DNA of 30,790 nucleotides from Fimenecus sp045532175 (GTDB taxonomy: Bacteria; Bacillota; Clostridia; Oscillospirales; Acutalibacteraceae). A program made the position numbers and the translations under genes. Positions 8,517-17,029 of this stretch are shown here, one piece after another (positions within the stretch are counted from its first letter, which is position 1; every line of letters starts with the position of its first letter). The notes beneath the pieces were generated by a model that worked only from the letters and a program-made list of their open reading frames with translations, ran no database searches and was not told the origin of the DNA. The stretch spans positions 1-30,790 of the forward strand of contig JAZSFK010000042.1 in the NCBI GenBank assembly GCA_045532175.1, in the 5' to 3' direction.

Positions 8517-8945
8517 ATGTCACTTGAAAAACTTACAAGAGAGCTTGGCAAAGCAATTCAACAGGATGAAAGATATCTTGCAATGCAGAAAGCAATTGAG
8601 GCTAACGAAAAGGATACAGCACTCAACGAGCTTATGAGCAAAATTCAGCTTATTCAGGTTTCATACCAGCACGAAGCATCAAAGGAAGAGCCGGACGAAG
8701 GCAAAATGAAGGCTTATGACGAAGAATTCCGTGGTGTTTACACAGAAATTATGATGAATCCTAATATGCAGGCTTATGAAAAAGCAAGACAGGATATTGA
8801 CGAGCTTATGAACTACCTTACAGGTATCCTTGCTATGTGTGTTAACGGTGATGACCCTGACACTTGCGACCCTAAAGCACATCAGTGCGGCGGCGACTGC
8901 TCAGGCTGTCATTGTGACTGCGGCGACGAAGGTTGCTCACACTAA
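8517..8945 (+). CDS. YlbF/YmcA-family protein with Cys-rich tail
   Basis: A 142-residue protein. Residues 1-110 are a helical YlbF/YmcA (Com_YlbF) domain. In Bacillus, members of this family form the RicAFT complex with YaaT, which carries Fe-S clusters and influences RNA processing, competence and biofilm formation. The last 27 residues are different: a tail with seven cysteines and three histidines in a Gly/Asp background (CGGDCSGCHCDC then CSH at the end), which looks metal-binding. It sits between miaB and mutS with its own AAGGAG site (8500-8505). The function in this organism is not known, and the link to Ric proteins is by family only. Confidence 0.82.
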   Translation: MSLEKLTRELGKAIQQDERYLAMQKAIEANEKDTALNELMSKIQLIQVSYQHEASKEEPDEGKMKAYDEEFRGVYTEIMMNPNMQAYEKARQDIDELMNYLTGILAMCVNGDDPDTCDPKAHQCGGDCSGCHCDCGDEGCSH

Positions 8946-8967
8946 TTCACTAACAAAACGTGTTCTG

Positions 8968-9021
8968 CCTCCCTTGTCAAAGGGAGGGGGACCGCTTGCG
9001 GTGGAGGGATTCAAATCCCTC
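8968..9021. repeat. Intergenic element of three consecutive hairpins
   Basis: Three perfect stem-loops stand side by side: arms 8968-8975/8980-8987 (CCTCCCTT and AAGGGAGG), 8991-8995/8998-9002 (ACCGC and GCGGT), and 9004-9011/9014-9021 (GAGGGATT and AATCCCTC). It is clearly more GC-rich than its surroundings and non-coding, and it resembles dispersed palindromic repeats common in clostridial gut genomes. No T-run follows, so it is not a standard terminator. It lies in the transcript leader of mutS. Confidence 0.75.
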
Positions 9022-9053
9022 AAAAATCTATTTACTAAGAAGGAATCAAAAAT

Positions 9054-11660
9054 ATGGCACTCTCTCCAATGATGCAACAATATTTTCAAATAAAACAGAA
9101 TTATGAAGACACCATATTGATGTTCCGTCTTGGTGACTTTTACGAGATGTTCTTTGACGATGCGAAAACTGCATCAAAAGAGCTTGAACTCGTCCTTACA
9201 GGTCGTGATTGCGGTGAAGAAGAACGTGCCCCAATGTGTGGTGTTCCGTTCCATAGTGCTGACGGTTATATTGCAAAACTTGTGTCTAAAGGCTATAAGG
9301 TTGCAATATGTGAGCAGATGGAAGACCCGGCAACCGCAAAGGGTATTGTAAAACGTGATGTTATCCGTGTTATTACTCCGGGTACTGTAATCGAAAGTTC
9401 AATGCTTGATGAATCAAAGAACAATTATCTCGCGTCCGTTTGTGCATCCGACGGAAATGTTGGTATGTGCTTTATCGATATTTCAACAGGCGAGGTCAAT
9501 TTAACAGAATTTTCTGAAAATATTGAGCAAAGAGTTATAAATGAAATGGGCAGATATAACCCAACTGAAATTATCCTTAACAAAGAAGTAGTTTCATTTA
9601 ATTCTCTTGCTGAATTTATATCTAAAAAACTTGAAGCGTCTGTTGAGTTATTGATTGAAGAATTTGACTTTACTAATGCAGAAAACATCTGCAAAGAACA
9701 TTTTAATACTAATGATTTAGGCACAATTTCTCTTAATCAAAGAAATACTGCAGTTTGTGCATTGGGTGCAGCACTCTCTTATCTTCGTTCAACTCAAAAA
9801 CGAGATTTAGAAAATATCAAAGACATCAATTTCTATACCGATGCAAAGCTTATGAGCCTTGGTATTTCTGCAATCCGTAACCTTGAACTCCTTGAAACAA
9901 TGCGTGATAGGGATAAAAAAGGCTCACTTCTCTGGGTGCTTGATAAAACAAAAACTGCTATGGGCAAAAGAATGCTTCGTTCATTTATTGAACGACCGTT
10001 ATATGACTGTGCAGATATTTCAAAACGCCTTAATGCTGTGGACGAGCTTTATAAGAATACAGAACTTCGTGAGAGTGAAACAGAACTTTTAATCAGTGTT
10101 TACGATATGGAGCGTCTTATGACACGTATTGTATACAACACAGCAAATGCAAAAGAACTTTTATCCCTTAAAACTACTCTCCAAAATCTTCCTGAAATCA
10201 AGGAAAACCTTAAAGACGCAAATTGTAATTTACTTAAATACATTTTCAATGAAATTGATGTTTTAGACGATGTATGCTCACTTATTGAGGTTGCAATTAA
10301 AGAAGATGCTCCATTCTCTGTTCGTGAAGGCGGAATGATTAAAGACGGTTTTAATAAAGAACTTGATGAACTCCGTGACATTGTCAATGGCGGTAAATCC
10401 GTTCTTGCAAAACTTGAGGCGGACGAGCAGGAAAAAACAGGCATCAAAAAACTCAAAATCGGTTATAACAAAGTTTTCGGTTATTATTTTGAGGTTCTTA
10501 ATTCTTATAAAGAGTTAGTGCCTGATACATACATAAGAAAACAAACACTTTCAAACTGTGAAAGATATATTACAGAAGAACTCAAAACTCTTGAAACTAA
10601 AGTTTTAGGTGCACAGGAGAGAATTGTAGGCCTTGAATATGAGATTTTCAATTCCATCCGCAAAAAGATTGCAGGTGAGTATTTAAGAACTCAAAGAACT
10701 GCCCACGCAATAGCACTTTTAGATGTTCTCTGTTCATTCGCAACAGTTTCAGTTAAAAATAACTATACACGACCCGACATCAACGACAAAGGTGTAATCC
10801 GCATTTATGAGGGTCGTCACCCTGTAATAGAAAGCTTACAGAAAAAGACAATGTTTGTGCCTAATGACACTTTGCTTGACTGCGAAGATAACCGAATGGC
10901 AGTTATTACAGGTCCTAATATGGCGGGTAAGTCCACATATATGCGACAGATTGCAATTATAACAATTATGGCACAAATGGGTTGCTTTGTTCCTGCAAAA
11001 TCAGCGGATATCGGCATTGTTGACAGCATTTTCACCCGTGTTGGTGCGTCCGACGATTTGGCATCGGGTCAGTCAACCTTTATGGTTGAAATGAACGAGG
11101 TTGCTGAAATTCTTAAATACGCAACAAGAAACAGTCTTATTATATTGGACGAAATCGGTCGCGGTACATCCACATTTGACGGTATGAGTATTGCTCGTTC
11201 AGTTGTTGAGTATATTGCCGACAAAAAGAAAATCGGTGCAAAAACACTTTTCGCAACTCATTATCACGAATTGTCCGAATTAGAGGGTACAGTTGACGGA
11301 GTTAAGAATTATAATATTGCAGTTAAAAAACGTGGTGATGATATAACATTTCTTCGTCGAATCGTACGTGGCGGTGCTGACGGCTCATACGGTATCGAAG
11401 TTGCAAAGCTTGCAGGTGTGCCTGATAACGTTATCAAACGTGCAAAGGCAATTCTTAAAACTCTTGAAGATAATGACTTAATGAAACCTAAAATGGTTAA
11501 AGATATTCCCGAAGAAAAAGAACCCGAAATCCAGATGTCCTTTGAATCAAATTCAAGAGAATACATTATGGACAGACTCCGTACAGTTGATATAAACACC
11601 CTAACCCCAATCGAGGCAATGGGACTTCTCTACGAACTCATCGACAAAGCGAAGAACTGA
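9054..11660 (+). CDS. mutS: DNA mismatch repair ATPase MutS
   Basis: An 868-residue mismatch recognition protein that loads onto mispaired DNA and recruits MutL. The N-terminal mismatch-binding domain holds the expected Phe-x-Glu motif in FRLGDFYEMFFDDA. The ABC-type ATPase domain has Walker A GPNMAGKST (from residue 620), the signature region TFMVEMNEVAEIL, and Walker B LIILDEIGRGTSTFDG, followed by FATHYHEL. Near residue 827 a QMSF sequence resembles the beta-clamp binding peptide used by Firmicute MutS. The final helices (TPIEAMGLLYELID) are the tetramerisation tail. The start ATG at 9054 follows AGAAGGA. The gene is complete and in frame. mutL lies downstream after a 626-base interruption. 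Confidence 0.97.
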   Translation: MALSPMMQQYFQIKQNYEDTILMFRLGDFYEMFFDDAKTASKELELVLTGRDCGEEERAPMCGVPFHSADGYIAKLVSKGYKVAICEQMEDPATAKGIVKRDVIRVITPGTVIESSMLDESKNNYLASVCASDGNVGMCFIDISTGEVNLTEFSENIEQRVINEMGRYNPTEIILNKEVVSFNSLAEFISKKLEASVELLIEEFDFTNAENICKEHFNTNDLGTISLNQRNTAVCALGAALSYLRSTQKRDLENIKDINFYTDAKLMSLGISAIRNLELLETMRDRDKKGSLLWVLDKTKTAMGKRMLRSFIERPLYDCADISKRLNAVDELYKNTELRESETELLISVYDMERLMTRIVYNTANAKELLSLKTTLQNLPEIKENLKDANCNLLKYIFNEIDVLDDVCSLIEVAIKEDAPFSVREGGMIKDGFNKELDELRDIVNGGKSVLAKLEADEQEKTGIKKLKIGYNKVFGYYFEVLNSYKELVPDTYIRKQTLSNCERYITEELKTLETKVLGAQERIVGLEYEIFNSIRKKIAGEYLRTQRTAHAIALLDVLCSFATVSVKNNYTRPDINDKGVIRIYEGRHPVIESLQKKTMFVPNDTLLDCEDNRMAVITGPNMAGKSTYMRQIAIITIMAQMGCFVPAKSADIGIVDSIFTRVGASDDLASGQSTFMVEMNEVAEILKYATRNSLIILDEIGRGTSTFDGMSIARSVVEYIADKKKIGAKTLFATHYHELSELEGTVDGVKNYNIAVKKRGDDITFLRRIVRGGADGSYGIEVAKLAGVPDNVIKRAKAILKTLEDNDLMKPKMVKDIPEEKEPEIQMSFESNSREYIMDRLRTVDINTLTPIEAMGLLYELIDKAKN

Positions 11661-11662
11661 AA

Positions 11663-11697
11663 AAGTGCAAAATGCAAAACGCAAAGTGCAAAATTTT
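11663..11697. repeat. Short A-rich near-tandem repeat after the mutS stop
   Basis: Four variants of a GCAAAA-type unit (starting at AAGTGCAAAATGC) follow each other from two bases after the mutS stop codon. Similar degenerate GCAAA runs occur at the edges of inserted cassettes in gut Firmicutes. This is a family impression, not a database match. Confidence 0.5.
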
Positions 11698-11720
11698 GGA
11701 ACTGCGTTGCAAATATAATT

Positions 11721-11775
11721 GTAGGGGACGACGACTCGGCGTCCCGTTCCGTAGGGGCGATTCACGAATCGCCCG
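11721..11775. repeat. Two tandem REP-like hairpins with GTAG feet
   Basis: Unit one (11721-11746) begins GTAGGGGACG and closes with CGTCCCG, a six-base-pair stem. Unit two (11751-11775) begins GTAGGGGCGATTC and closes with GAATCGCCCG, a perfect nine-base-pair stem around AC. The GTAG tetranucleotide at the 5' foot of each palindrome matches the form of REP sequences that are processed by REP-associated tyrosine transposases (RAYT). Unit two reappears as an exact inverted copy at 12234-12257. Confidence 0.75.
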
Positions 11776-11822
11776 AGTAGATATTTGTAAAGATTTTTTC
11801 AATAATATTGGTTGGAGGAACT

Positions 11823-12209
11823 ATGGAACTAAATATTAATTCTCCCGCATATTTCAAAGACCATTATGGATTTGATAATGCAGTTTATAATTTTTTTCAA
11901 GAGGCTTATCTATATTTTAAAGATAAAGAATACAGTGACACATTACATATAATTGGAATTACACCTATTGTAGCACCGAATGAGATGTTTAATGGTGAGA
12001 TATGGAAAGAGTCAATAAGATTAATCGATAATAAAAGTTGTGCGATTATTTCCTTTAGAATAGACTTCGATGAATACAACAATGGCGATAGTGAAAAGAG
12101 AATTTTGTTAACAAAAGAATTAATATTAAAAGCAATTAGAAAAATAAAATCAAAAGTTGACTTTGATTATGAAGCTTTTGAACGAGATTTGAATATTCTG
12201 AGTTTTTAA
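11823..12209 (+). CDS. Hypothetical protein in a REP-bracketed cassette
   Basis: A 128-residue acidic, soluble protein that I do not recognise. It has no signal peptide, no membrane segment and no cysteine pair. The sequence is aromatic-rich at the N-terminus (SPAYFKDHYGFDNAVYNFF), has a hydrophobic strand LHIIGITPIVAP in the middle, and ends with a Lys-rich helix and a DFDYEAFERDL segment. Its size and composition recall small immunity-type proteins, but that is only an impression. I chose the ATG at 11823 because GGAGG sits at 11814-11818. The upstream TTG at 11808 lies ahead of that binding site. The gene separates mutS from mutL, which are usually adjacent, is more AT-rich and less codon-biased than its neighbours, and is flanked by inverted REP copies. 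It is probably a recent arrival. Confidence 0.7.
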   Translation: MELNINSPAYFKDHYGFDNAVYNFFQEAYLYFKDKEYSDTLHIIGITPIVAPNEMFNGEIWKESIRLIDNKSCAIISFRIDFDEYNNGDSEKRILLTKELILKAIRKIKSKVDFDYEAFERDLNILSF

Positions 12210-12233
12210 TTTAATCTAAATTACACTAACTCA

Positions 12234-12257
12234 CGGGCGATTCGTGAATCGCCCCTA
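12234..12257. repeat. Inverted copy of the REP-like hairpin
   Basis: These 24 bases are the exact reverse complement of 11752-11775, including the TAG foot, now placed at the right end. The two copies bracket the orphan gene at 11823-12209 with opposite orientation, the arrangement known as BIME for REP pairs. Confidence 0.85.
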
Positions 12258-12286
12258 AAAAATACTTTAAAAGGTGGTGCTGACCA

Positions 12287-14131
12287 ATGGCAAAAATAAA
12301 TAAACTCCCAAAACACATGGCTGATTTAATCGCGGCGGGTGAGGTGGTTGAACGCCCTGCATCCGTTGTAAAAGAACTTATGGAAAATGCCGTTGATGCC
12401 GGTGCTACCTCCATAACAGTTGAAATTCAGCACGGTGGTATTTCATATATCCGTGTAACTGACGATGGTTGCGGTATCGACCGTGAAGATGTTAAAACTG
12501 CATTTGTTAGTCACGCAACAAGTAAAATTAAAACTGCCGAAGATTTAAATACTATCTTAACTCTCGGTTTCCGTGGTGAAGCCTTGCCGTCAATTGCCGC
12601 AGTTTCAAAGGTAAATATGATTACAAAAACCGCAACCGAAGAAATGGGAACATCTCTCACTATTGAGGGCGGAATTATAACCGATTTCTCCGATGCAGGC
12701 TGTGCTGTGGGCACAACCATGATTGTACGTGAGCTTTTCTATAACACTCCTGCACGAATGAAATTCCTTAAAAAGGATGTCAGCGAGGGAAACTATGTTG
12801 CATCTGCAGTTGAGAAACTTGCACTTTCTCACCCCGAAATCAGCATCCGTTTTATCCGTGACGGTAAACAAGTATTCACAACCAATGGTGACGGAAATCT
12901 TCAGAATGTATGTTTCTCTGCATTCGGTAAGGACTTCTCAAACGGTCTTTTAAATGTCGATGCATCCGTCCAAAATGTGTCAGTTTCAGGTCTTGTAACA
13001 CCGCCATTTAATTGTCGTGGCTCACGTGGTATGCAATATTTCTTCGTTAACGGAAGAAGTGTTAAAAATACAACCATTATGGCAGCATTTGAAAATGCTT
13101 ATAAAAATAGCGTTATGGTTGGCAAATTCCCAGGGGGTGTACTCTTTATCACATTACCCCCAACTCTTGTTGATGTTAATGTGCATCCGTCAAAAATTGA
13201 AGTCCGTTTTTCCGACGAAAGAGCAATTTTTGATGCAGTTTATCATGCAGTTAAGTCTGCATTGAATGAAAATACAGCAGTAAAACAAGCAAAATTACCC
13301 GACAAGAAAACGGTTCTTAACGATATTTTTGCAAAACCACAACAAGAATTCAAACAGACAACAGTAGAAGAAAATATTGCATATACAGAAAAGGTTTTAA
13401 AACCACTTTCAGCAACACCATTGTTTGTAAATGATGTTAAAACTGAATACGTTGCAGATGAAGATGACGACCCATTCAATATAGAATTTCCTGTTACTAA
13501 ACCTGTTCAAAAAGCAGTTGTTGAGCAAGTCCCAACACCAAAAACAGAAGAAATCAAACAGGAAAACGAAATCCGTCTTATTGGTGAAGCATATAAAACT
13601 TACATATTTATTGAATTAAATGGAAAACTCTGTGTTATTGATAAACACGCTGCCCACGAACGAATTCTCTTTAATAAACTTAAAGCAGAAGGTCAGAACA
13701 GTGGTAGTCAGATGTTGTTAATGCCCGTTACTGTAACTCTTGGCAAAGAAGAATATATTGCAGTAACAGAAAACATTGAAATAATTGTAAAAGCAGGGTT
13801 TGATATAGAAGATTTCGGTAACGGTACAGTTATTGTCCGTAGTTGTCCAATTGACCTTGATAATCAGGAGATAGCACCACTTATCGACGAAATAGCACAG
13901 TATCTTATCAAAAATCGTCGTGATATCACCAATGAACATCTTGATTGGATTTATCACAATGTCGCATGCAGAAGTGCCATAAAAGCAGGGGACGAAAGTT
14001 CTGAAATTGAACTTTTAGCACTTGCAAAACAGGTTGTAAATGACGTGCAAGTACGCTTCTGTCCTCACGGCAGACCGGTTATGATTGAACTTTCAAAATA
14101 TGAATTAGAAAAACAGTTTGGTAGAGTATAA
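12287..14131 (+). CDS. mutL: DNA mismatch repair protein MutL
   Basis: A 614-residue mismatch repair mediator. The N-terminal GHKL ATPase shows ENAVDAGATS (33-42), DDGCGI, the SHATSKI lid and GFRGEALPS. A Pro/Lys-rich linker (about 330-430) leads to the C-terminal dimerisation and nicking domain. The endonuclease motif is present but altered. From residue 452 it reads DKHAAHERILFN, where the usual form is DQHA-x2-E-x4-E, so the Gln and the final Glu are replaced while the Asp, His and first Glu are kept. ACRSAIKAG and CPHGRPVMIEL, the other metal-site motifs, are present. The start follows AAGGTGGT (12271-12278). miaA starts one base after its stop. Confidence 0.95.
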   Translation: MAKINKLPKHMADLIAAGEVVERPASVVKELMENAVDAGATSITVEIQHGGISYIRVTDDGCGIDREDVKTAFVSHATSKIKTAEDLNTILTLGFRGEALPSIAAVSKVNMITKTATEEMGTSLTIEGGIITDFSDAGCAVGTTMIVRELFYNTPARMKFLKKDVSEGNYVASAVEKLALSHPEISIRFIRDGKQVFTTNGDGNLQNVCFSAFGKDFSNGLLNVDASVQNVSVSGLVTPPFNCRGSRGMQYFFVNGRSVKNTTIMAAFENAYKNSVMVGKFPGGVLFITLPPTLVDVNVHPSKIEVRFSDERAIFDAVYHAVKSALNENTAVKQAKLPDKKTVLNDIFAKPQQEFKQTTVEENIAYTEKVLKPLSATPLFVNDVKTEYVADEDDDPFNIEFPVTKPVQKAVVEQVPTPKTEEIKQENEIRLIGEAYKTYIFIELNGKLCVIDKHAAHERILFNKLKAEGQNSGSQMLLMPVTVTLGKEEYIAVTENIEIIVKAGFDIEDFGNGTVIVRSCPIDLDNQEIAPLIDEIAQYLIKNRRDITNEHLDWIYHNVACRSAIKAGDESSEIELLALAKQVVNDVQVRFCPHGRPVMIELSKYELEKQFGRV

Positions 14132-14132
14132 T

Positions 14133-15098
14133 ATGAAAAAGATTCCCGTAATCGCAGTTGTGGGTCCGACAGCATCAGGAAAAACCGCTTTATCAATCAA
14201 TATAGCAAAGCGATTTTCAGGACAAGTTGTGTCAGCCGACTCAATGCAGATTTATGAAAAAATGAATATTGCAACGGCAAAGCCCACTGACGATGAAATG
14301 CAGGGAATACCTCATCATTTAATCGGCTTTCAGCCAATTGACAAAAAGTTCAGCGTTGCAGAGTATGTAACACTTGCGAAAAGGTGTATTGAGAAGATAC
14401 ATAATCAAGGTGATTTGCCTGTGGTCGCGGGCGGTACAGGACTTTATGTTGACTCGCTCTTGCAGAACATTCAGTTTTCGCAAGAGGACGAAAACACAGA
14501 AATGAGAAAAGAACTCACCGCAATGTTCCAAGAAAAAGGTGCAGAGTTTATGCTCAACTGGTTGAGCGAAATCGACCCCAAAACAGCCGAAAAGCTCCAC
14601 CTTAACGATAAAAGCAGAATTATCCGTGCCCTTGAAATCTACAAGGCAACGGGTAAAACGATGACAGAACAAAAAATTCTTTCGCGTGAAGAAGAATCAC
14701 CCTATGATGTTCTTTACATCGGCATAAACTACCGTGACAGAAATGTGCTTTATAACAGAATTAACCTTCGTGTTGATTTAATGCTTGAAGCAGGAATTTT
14801 AGAAGAAGCAGAGTATTTTTATAATATTCCTGCTGATAAAACCGCTTGCCAGGCAATCGGCTATAAAGAATTAGCACCGTATTTCAAAGGTGAAAACACT
14901 CTTGACGAATGCGTTGAAAAATTAAAGCAAGAAACAAGACGTTATGCTAAACGTCAGCTTACTTGGTTCAGAAAAAATGAAAATATAAATTGGGTTTACC
15001 CTGATGATTATGAAAACACAGACGATATGTACAAATTAGTATATAGTATGATAAATGACTTTTTAAGGAGGTACACGGATAATGAAGTTCAATCTTAA
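14133..15098 (+). CDS. miaA: tRNA dimethylallyltransferase
   Basis: A cytoplasmic enzyme that transfers a dimethylallyl group from DMAPP to the N6 of A37 in tRNA, making i6A for MiaB to methylthiolate. The P-loop GPTASGKT is at residues 11-18, followed by SADSMQIYEKMNIATAKP and the GGTGLYVDSLL motif. The C-terminal part has CQAIGYKEL and the RYAKRQLTWFRKN signature. The ATG at 14133 is one base beyond the mutL stop, implying coupled translation. An in-frame TTG at 14118 would extend it by five residues and cannot be fully excluded, because the binding site is weak. At 321 residues it has the usual length. The end overlaps the following gene by 17 bases. Confidence 0.95.
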   Translation: MKKIPVIAVVGPTASGKTALSINIAKRFSGQVVSADSMQIYEKMNIATAKPTDDEMQGIPHHLIGFQPIDKKFSVAEYVTLAKRCIEKIHNQGDLPVVAGGTGLYVDSLLQNIQFSQEDENTEMRKELTAMFQEKGAEFMLNWLSEIDPKTAEKLHLNDKSRIIRALEIYKATGKTMTEQKILSREEESPYDVLYIGINYRDRNVLYNRINLRVDLMLEAGILEEAEYFYNIPADKTACQAIGYKELAPYFKGENTLDECVEKLKQETRRYAKRQLTWFRKNENINWVYPDDYENTDDMYKLVYSMINDFLRRYTDNEVQS

Positions 15099-16311
15099 TA
15101 AGAATCAAGTGAAATATATTTTCTTTTCGGTTGTCGGTGTGCTTATTATTGCTTATTTTATTTATCAGGTTGTTCAGATGAACACAAATCCATACAAAAC
15201 TGAAATTGCCATTGAAAGACCAATTCAGAGCAAAATTACAACAAAAGCATTTGTTGTGCGCGATGAAACTTATATTACAGCAACCAATAGTGGCGGTACT
15301 ATTGTTTCAATTGCGGAGGACGGAAAAAGAGTTGCAAGTGGCGACGATGTTGCAGTTGTGTTTCAGGATGAAAGCAGTGCCGCATCTTATGTAAGAATCC
15401 GTGAGTTGGAAAAGGAAATTGAATACTATAAGCAACTTAAAAATCGTGTGGGTAGCGGGACAAATGCTCCGTCATCCTATAACAAACTTATAGACGATGC
15501 TTGTCTTGCGTTTATTTCAGCATCTCGTGATAAAATCGGCAGTGATTTTGATGAAACCTTGTTGGATTTAAGGGATGCTATTACTGCACGTCAATTAGCA
15601 GTAGGTGAGGAATTATCCGTTGATGTAAAACTCGCTGAATTAGAGGCTGAGTTAGTATCGTTAAATCAGGGTTCATCGAGTTATTCCACAATTAAAGCAC
15701 CTAATTCCGGCTACTATATCGGTTTTGCGGATGGATATGAAGAAGCTATAAGTTATGATGATGTAATGAGTGTTGATTGCAATAAGATATCATCCTTACT
15801 TTCTTCAAACAAGAGTACCCCTCCTGAAGGAGTTATGGGAAAACTTGTTGATAATTTTGACTGGTATTTCCTTTGTAATATTCCGTATAACGATTCGGGT
15901 AATGTTACGGTTGGCTCCACAATAAGTGTAAATGTTCCGAACACAACTGTTGGTACAATTAAATGTACCGTAGTCCATAAAGGAAATAAAGACGGTGAGC
16001 AGGTTGCAATTGTCTTGAAGTGTAATGTTATGAATAGAGAGGTTGCCAACCTTCGAATTCACGATATAGAAATAATTGTTGATGATTATAACGGAATCAG
16101 AATTAAGAATACCGCAATTCGTGAGGTTGATGGTGTAAAGGGTGTATATGTTCAGAGCGGTAATATTATCCAATTTAGAAAGGTTAGTATAGTGTATTCT
16201 GATGAGGATTATTCCGTTATTGAAATTGTTAATGACTCTGCTTATGTAAAACAGTACGATACTATTATTGTTGAGGGAGTTGATTTGTATGATGGAAAAG
16301 TCATATCTTGA
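15082..16311 (+). CDS. HlyD/efflux-adaptor-like single-pass membrane protein
   Basis: A 409-residue protein with a short cytoplasmic N-terminus, one membrane anchor (about 12-31) and a long outer part. The layout is that of a membrane-fusion (HlyD-like) adaptor: a first half-lipoyl strand set (TNSGGTIVSIAEDGKRVASGDDVAVV), a short coiled segment (about 108-122), a second half-lipoyl segment (TIKAPNSGYYIGFADGYEE) and C-terminal beta-barrel strands. No transporter gene accompanies it. Instead it is followed by yggS, sepF and divIVA, as I recall for similar genes in other Clostridia, so a role in envelope assembly or division is inferred. It has a strong AAGGAGG site (15065-15071), and its end overlaps yggS by 23 bases. 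Confidence 0.75.
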   Translation: MKFNLNKNQVKYIFFSVVGVLIIAYFIYQVVQMNTNPYKTEIAIERPIQSKITTKAFVVRDETYITATNSGGTIVSIAEDGKRVASGDDVAVVFQDESSAASYVRIRELEKEIEYYKQLKNRVGSGTNAPSSYNKLIDDACLAFISASRDKIGSDFDETLLDLRDAITARQLAVGEELSVDVKLAELEAELVSLNQGSSSYSTIKAPNSGYYIGFADGYEEAISYDDVMSVDCNKISSLLSSNKSTPPEGVMGKLVDNFDWYFLCNIPYNDSGNVTVGSTISVNVPNTTVGTIKCTVVHKGNKDGEQVAIVLKCNVMNREVANLRIHDIEIIVDDYNGIRIKNTAIREVDGVKGVYVQSGNIIQFRKVSIVYSDEDYSVIEIVNDSAYVKQYDTIIVEGVDLYDGKVIS

Positions 16312-17014
16312 CCAACGAAAGGCTGATATACAGTATAATCTTGATGTAATAAATGAGAAGATTTCACAAGCAGCTATCAAAAGCGGCAGACAACCGTCCG
16401 ATGTTCAACTAATGGCTGTTACAAAGACCGTTGACCCTATCTTTATAAATTATGCACTTGATTATGGAGTTAATATGATTGGTGAAAATCGTGTCCAGGA
16501 AATGCTTCGTAAAAAGCCTGATTTACACCTTCAGGGCGTTGAAAAGCATTTAATCGGACATCTGCAGACCAATAAAGCAGGGCAGATTGTTGGCGAGGTT
16601 GATATGATTCAGTCTGTTGACTCATTAAAAATTGCAAAAGAAATTGCAAAGCAATCAATAAAAAAAGGCATTGTAACTGATGTTCTTCTTGAAATCAACA
16701 TTGGCGAGGAAGAAAGCAAAACAGGCTTTTCAACCTCCGAGTTTTTAGAGAATGTGTATGCTATTTCGGAAATTGAGGGGATTAAAGTCAGGGGTTTGAT
16801 GACAATACCTCCGATTTGCGAGAATAATACAATACTTTGTAAATATTTTGAAAAAATACACAATATATATGTTGACATTAAAGAGAAAAAGTTAGATAAT
16901 ATAAATATGAATATTCTCTCGATGGGTATGTCGGGAGATTATGAACAAGCAATTTTAAATGGGTCCAATCTTGTTAGAATCGGTTCTTCAATTTTTGGCC
17001 CAAGAATATATTAA
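16289..17014 (+). CDS. YggS/YlmE family PLP homeostasis protein
   Basis: A 241-residue single-domain protein with the alanine-racemase-type TIM barrel that binds pyridoxal 5'-phosphate and buffers its level. It has no known catalytic turnover. The PLP lysine lies in QLMAVTKTVDP. Other family signatures are GENRVQEML, HLIGHLQTNKA, the LMTIPP turn, and the phosphate-binding SMGMSGDYEQAI and VRIGSSIFGPR at the end. Two ATG codons stand in tandem at 16289 and 16292; the first is eight to nine bases after AGGGAG. The gene overlaps the end of the HlyD-like gene and is 15 bases ahead of sepF, the standard Gram-positive division-cluster order. Confidence 0.93.
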   Translation: MMEKSYLDQRKADIQYNLDVINEKISQAAIKSGRQPSDVQLMAVTKTVDPIFINYALDYGVNMIGENRVQEMLRKKPDLHLQGVEKHLIGHLQTNKAGQIVGEVDMIQSVDSLKIAKEIAKQSIKKGIVTDVLLEINIGEEESKTGFSTSEFLENVYAISEIEGIKVRGLMTIPPICENNTILCKYFEKIHNIYVDIKEKKLDNINMNILSMGMSGDYEQAILNGSNLVRIGSSIFGPRIY

Positions 17015-17029
17015 CGGGAGGATTTCACA

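Noticed and set aside
8830..9072. Small forward frame overlapping the YlbF end and the hairpin element
   Set aside because: It runs through the palindromic repeat, has no ribosome binding site and overlaps two well-supported genes.
11663..11775. Short regularly spaced repeats suggesting a CRISPR array
   Set aside because: The units are only five to ten bases or palindromic hairpins. There are no unique spacers of even length and no cas genes.
15805..16380. Long reverse-strand open frame opposite the HlyD-like gene
   Set aside because: It is a codon-bias shadow: the forward gene has a clear domain layout, a strong ribosome binding site and overlap coupling. The reverse product is Asn/Ile-rich without domain features.
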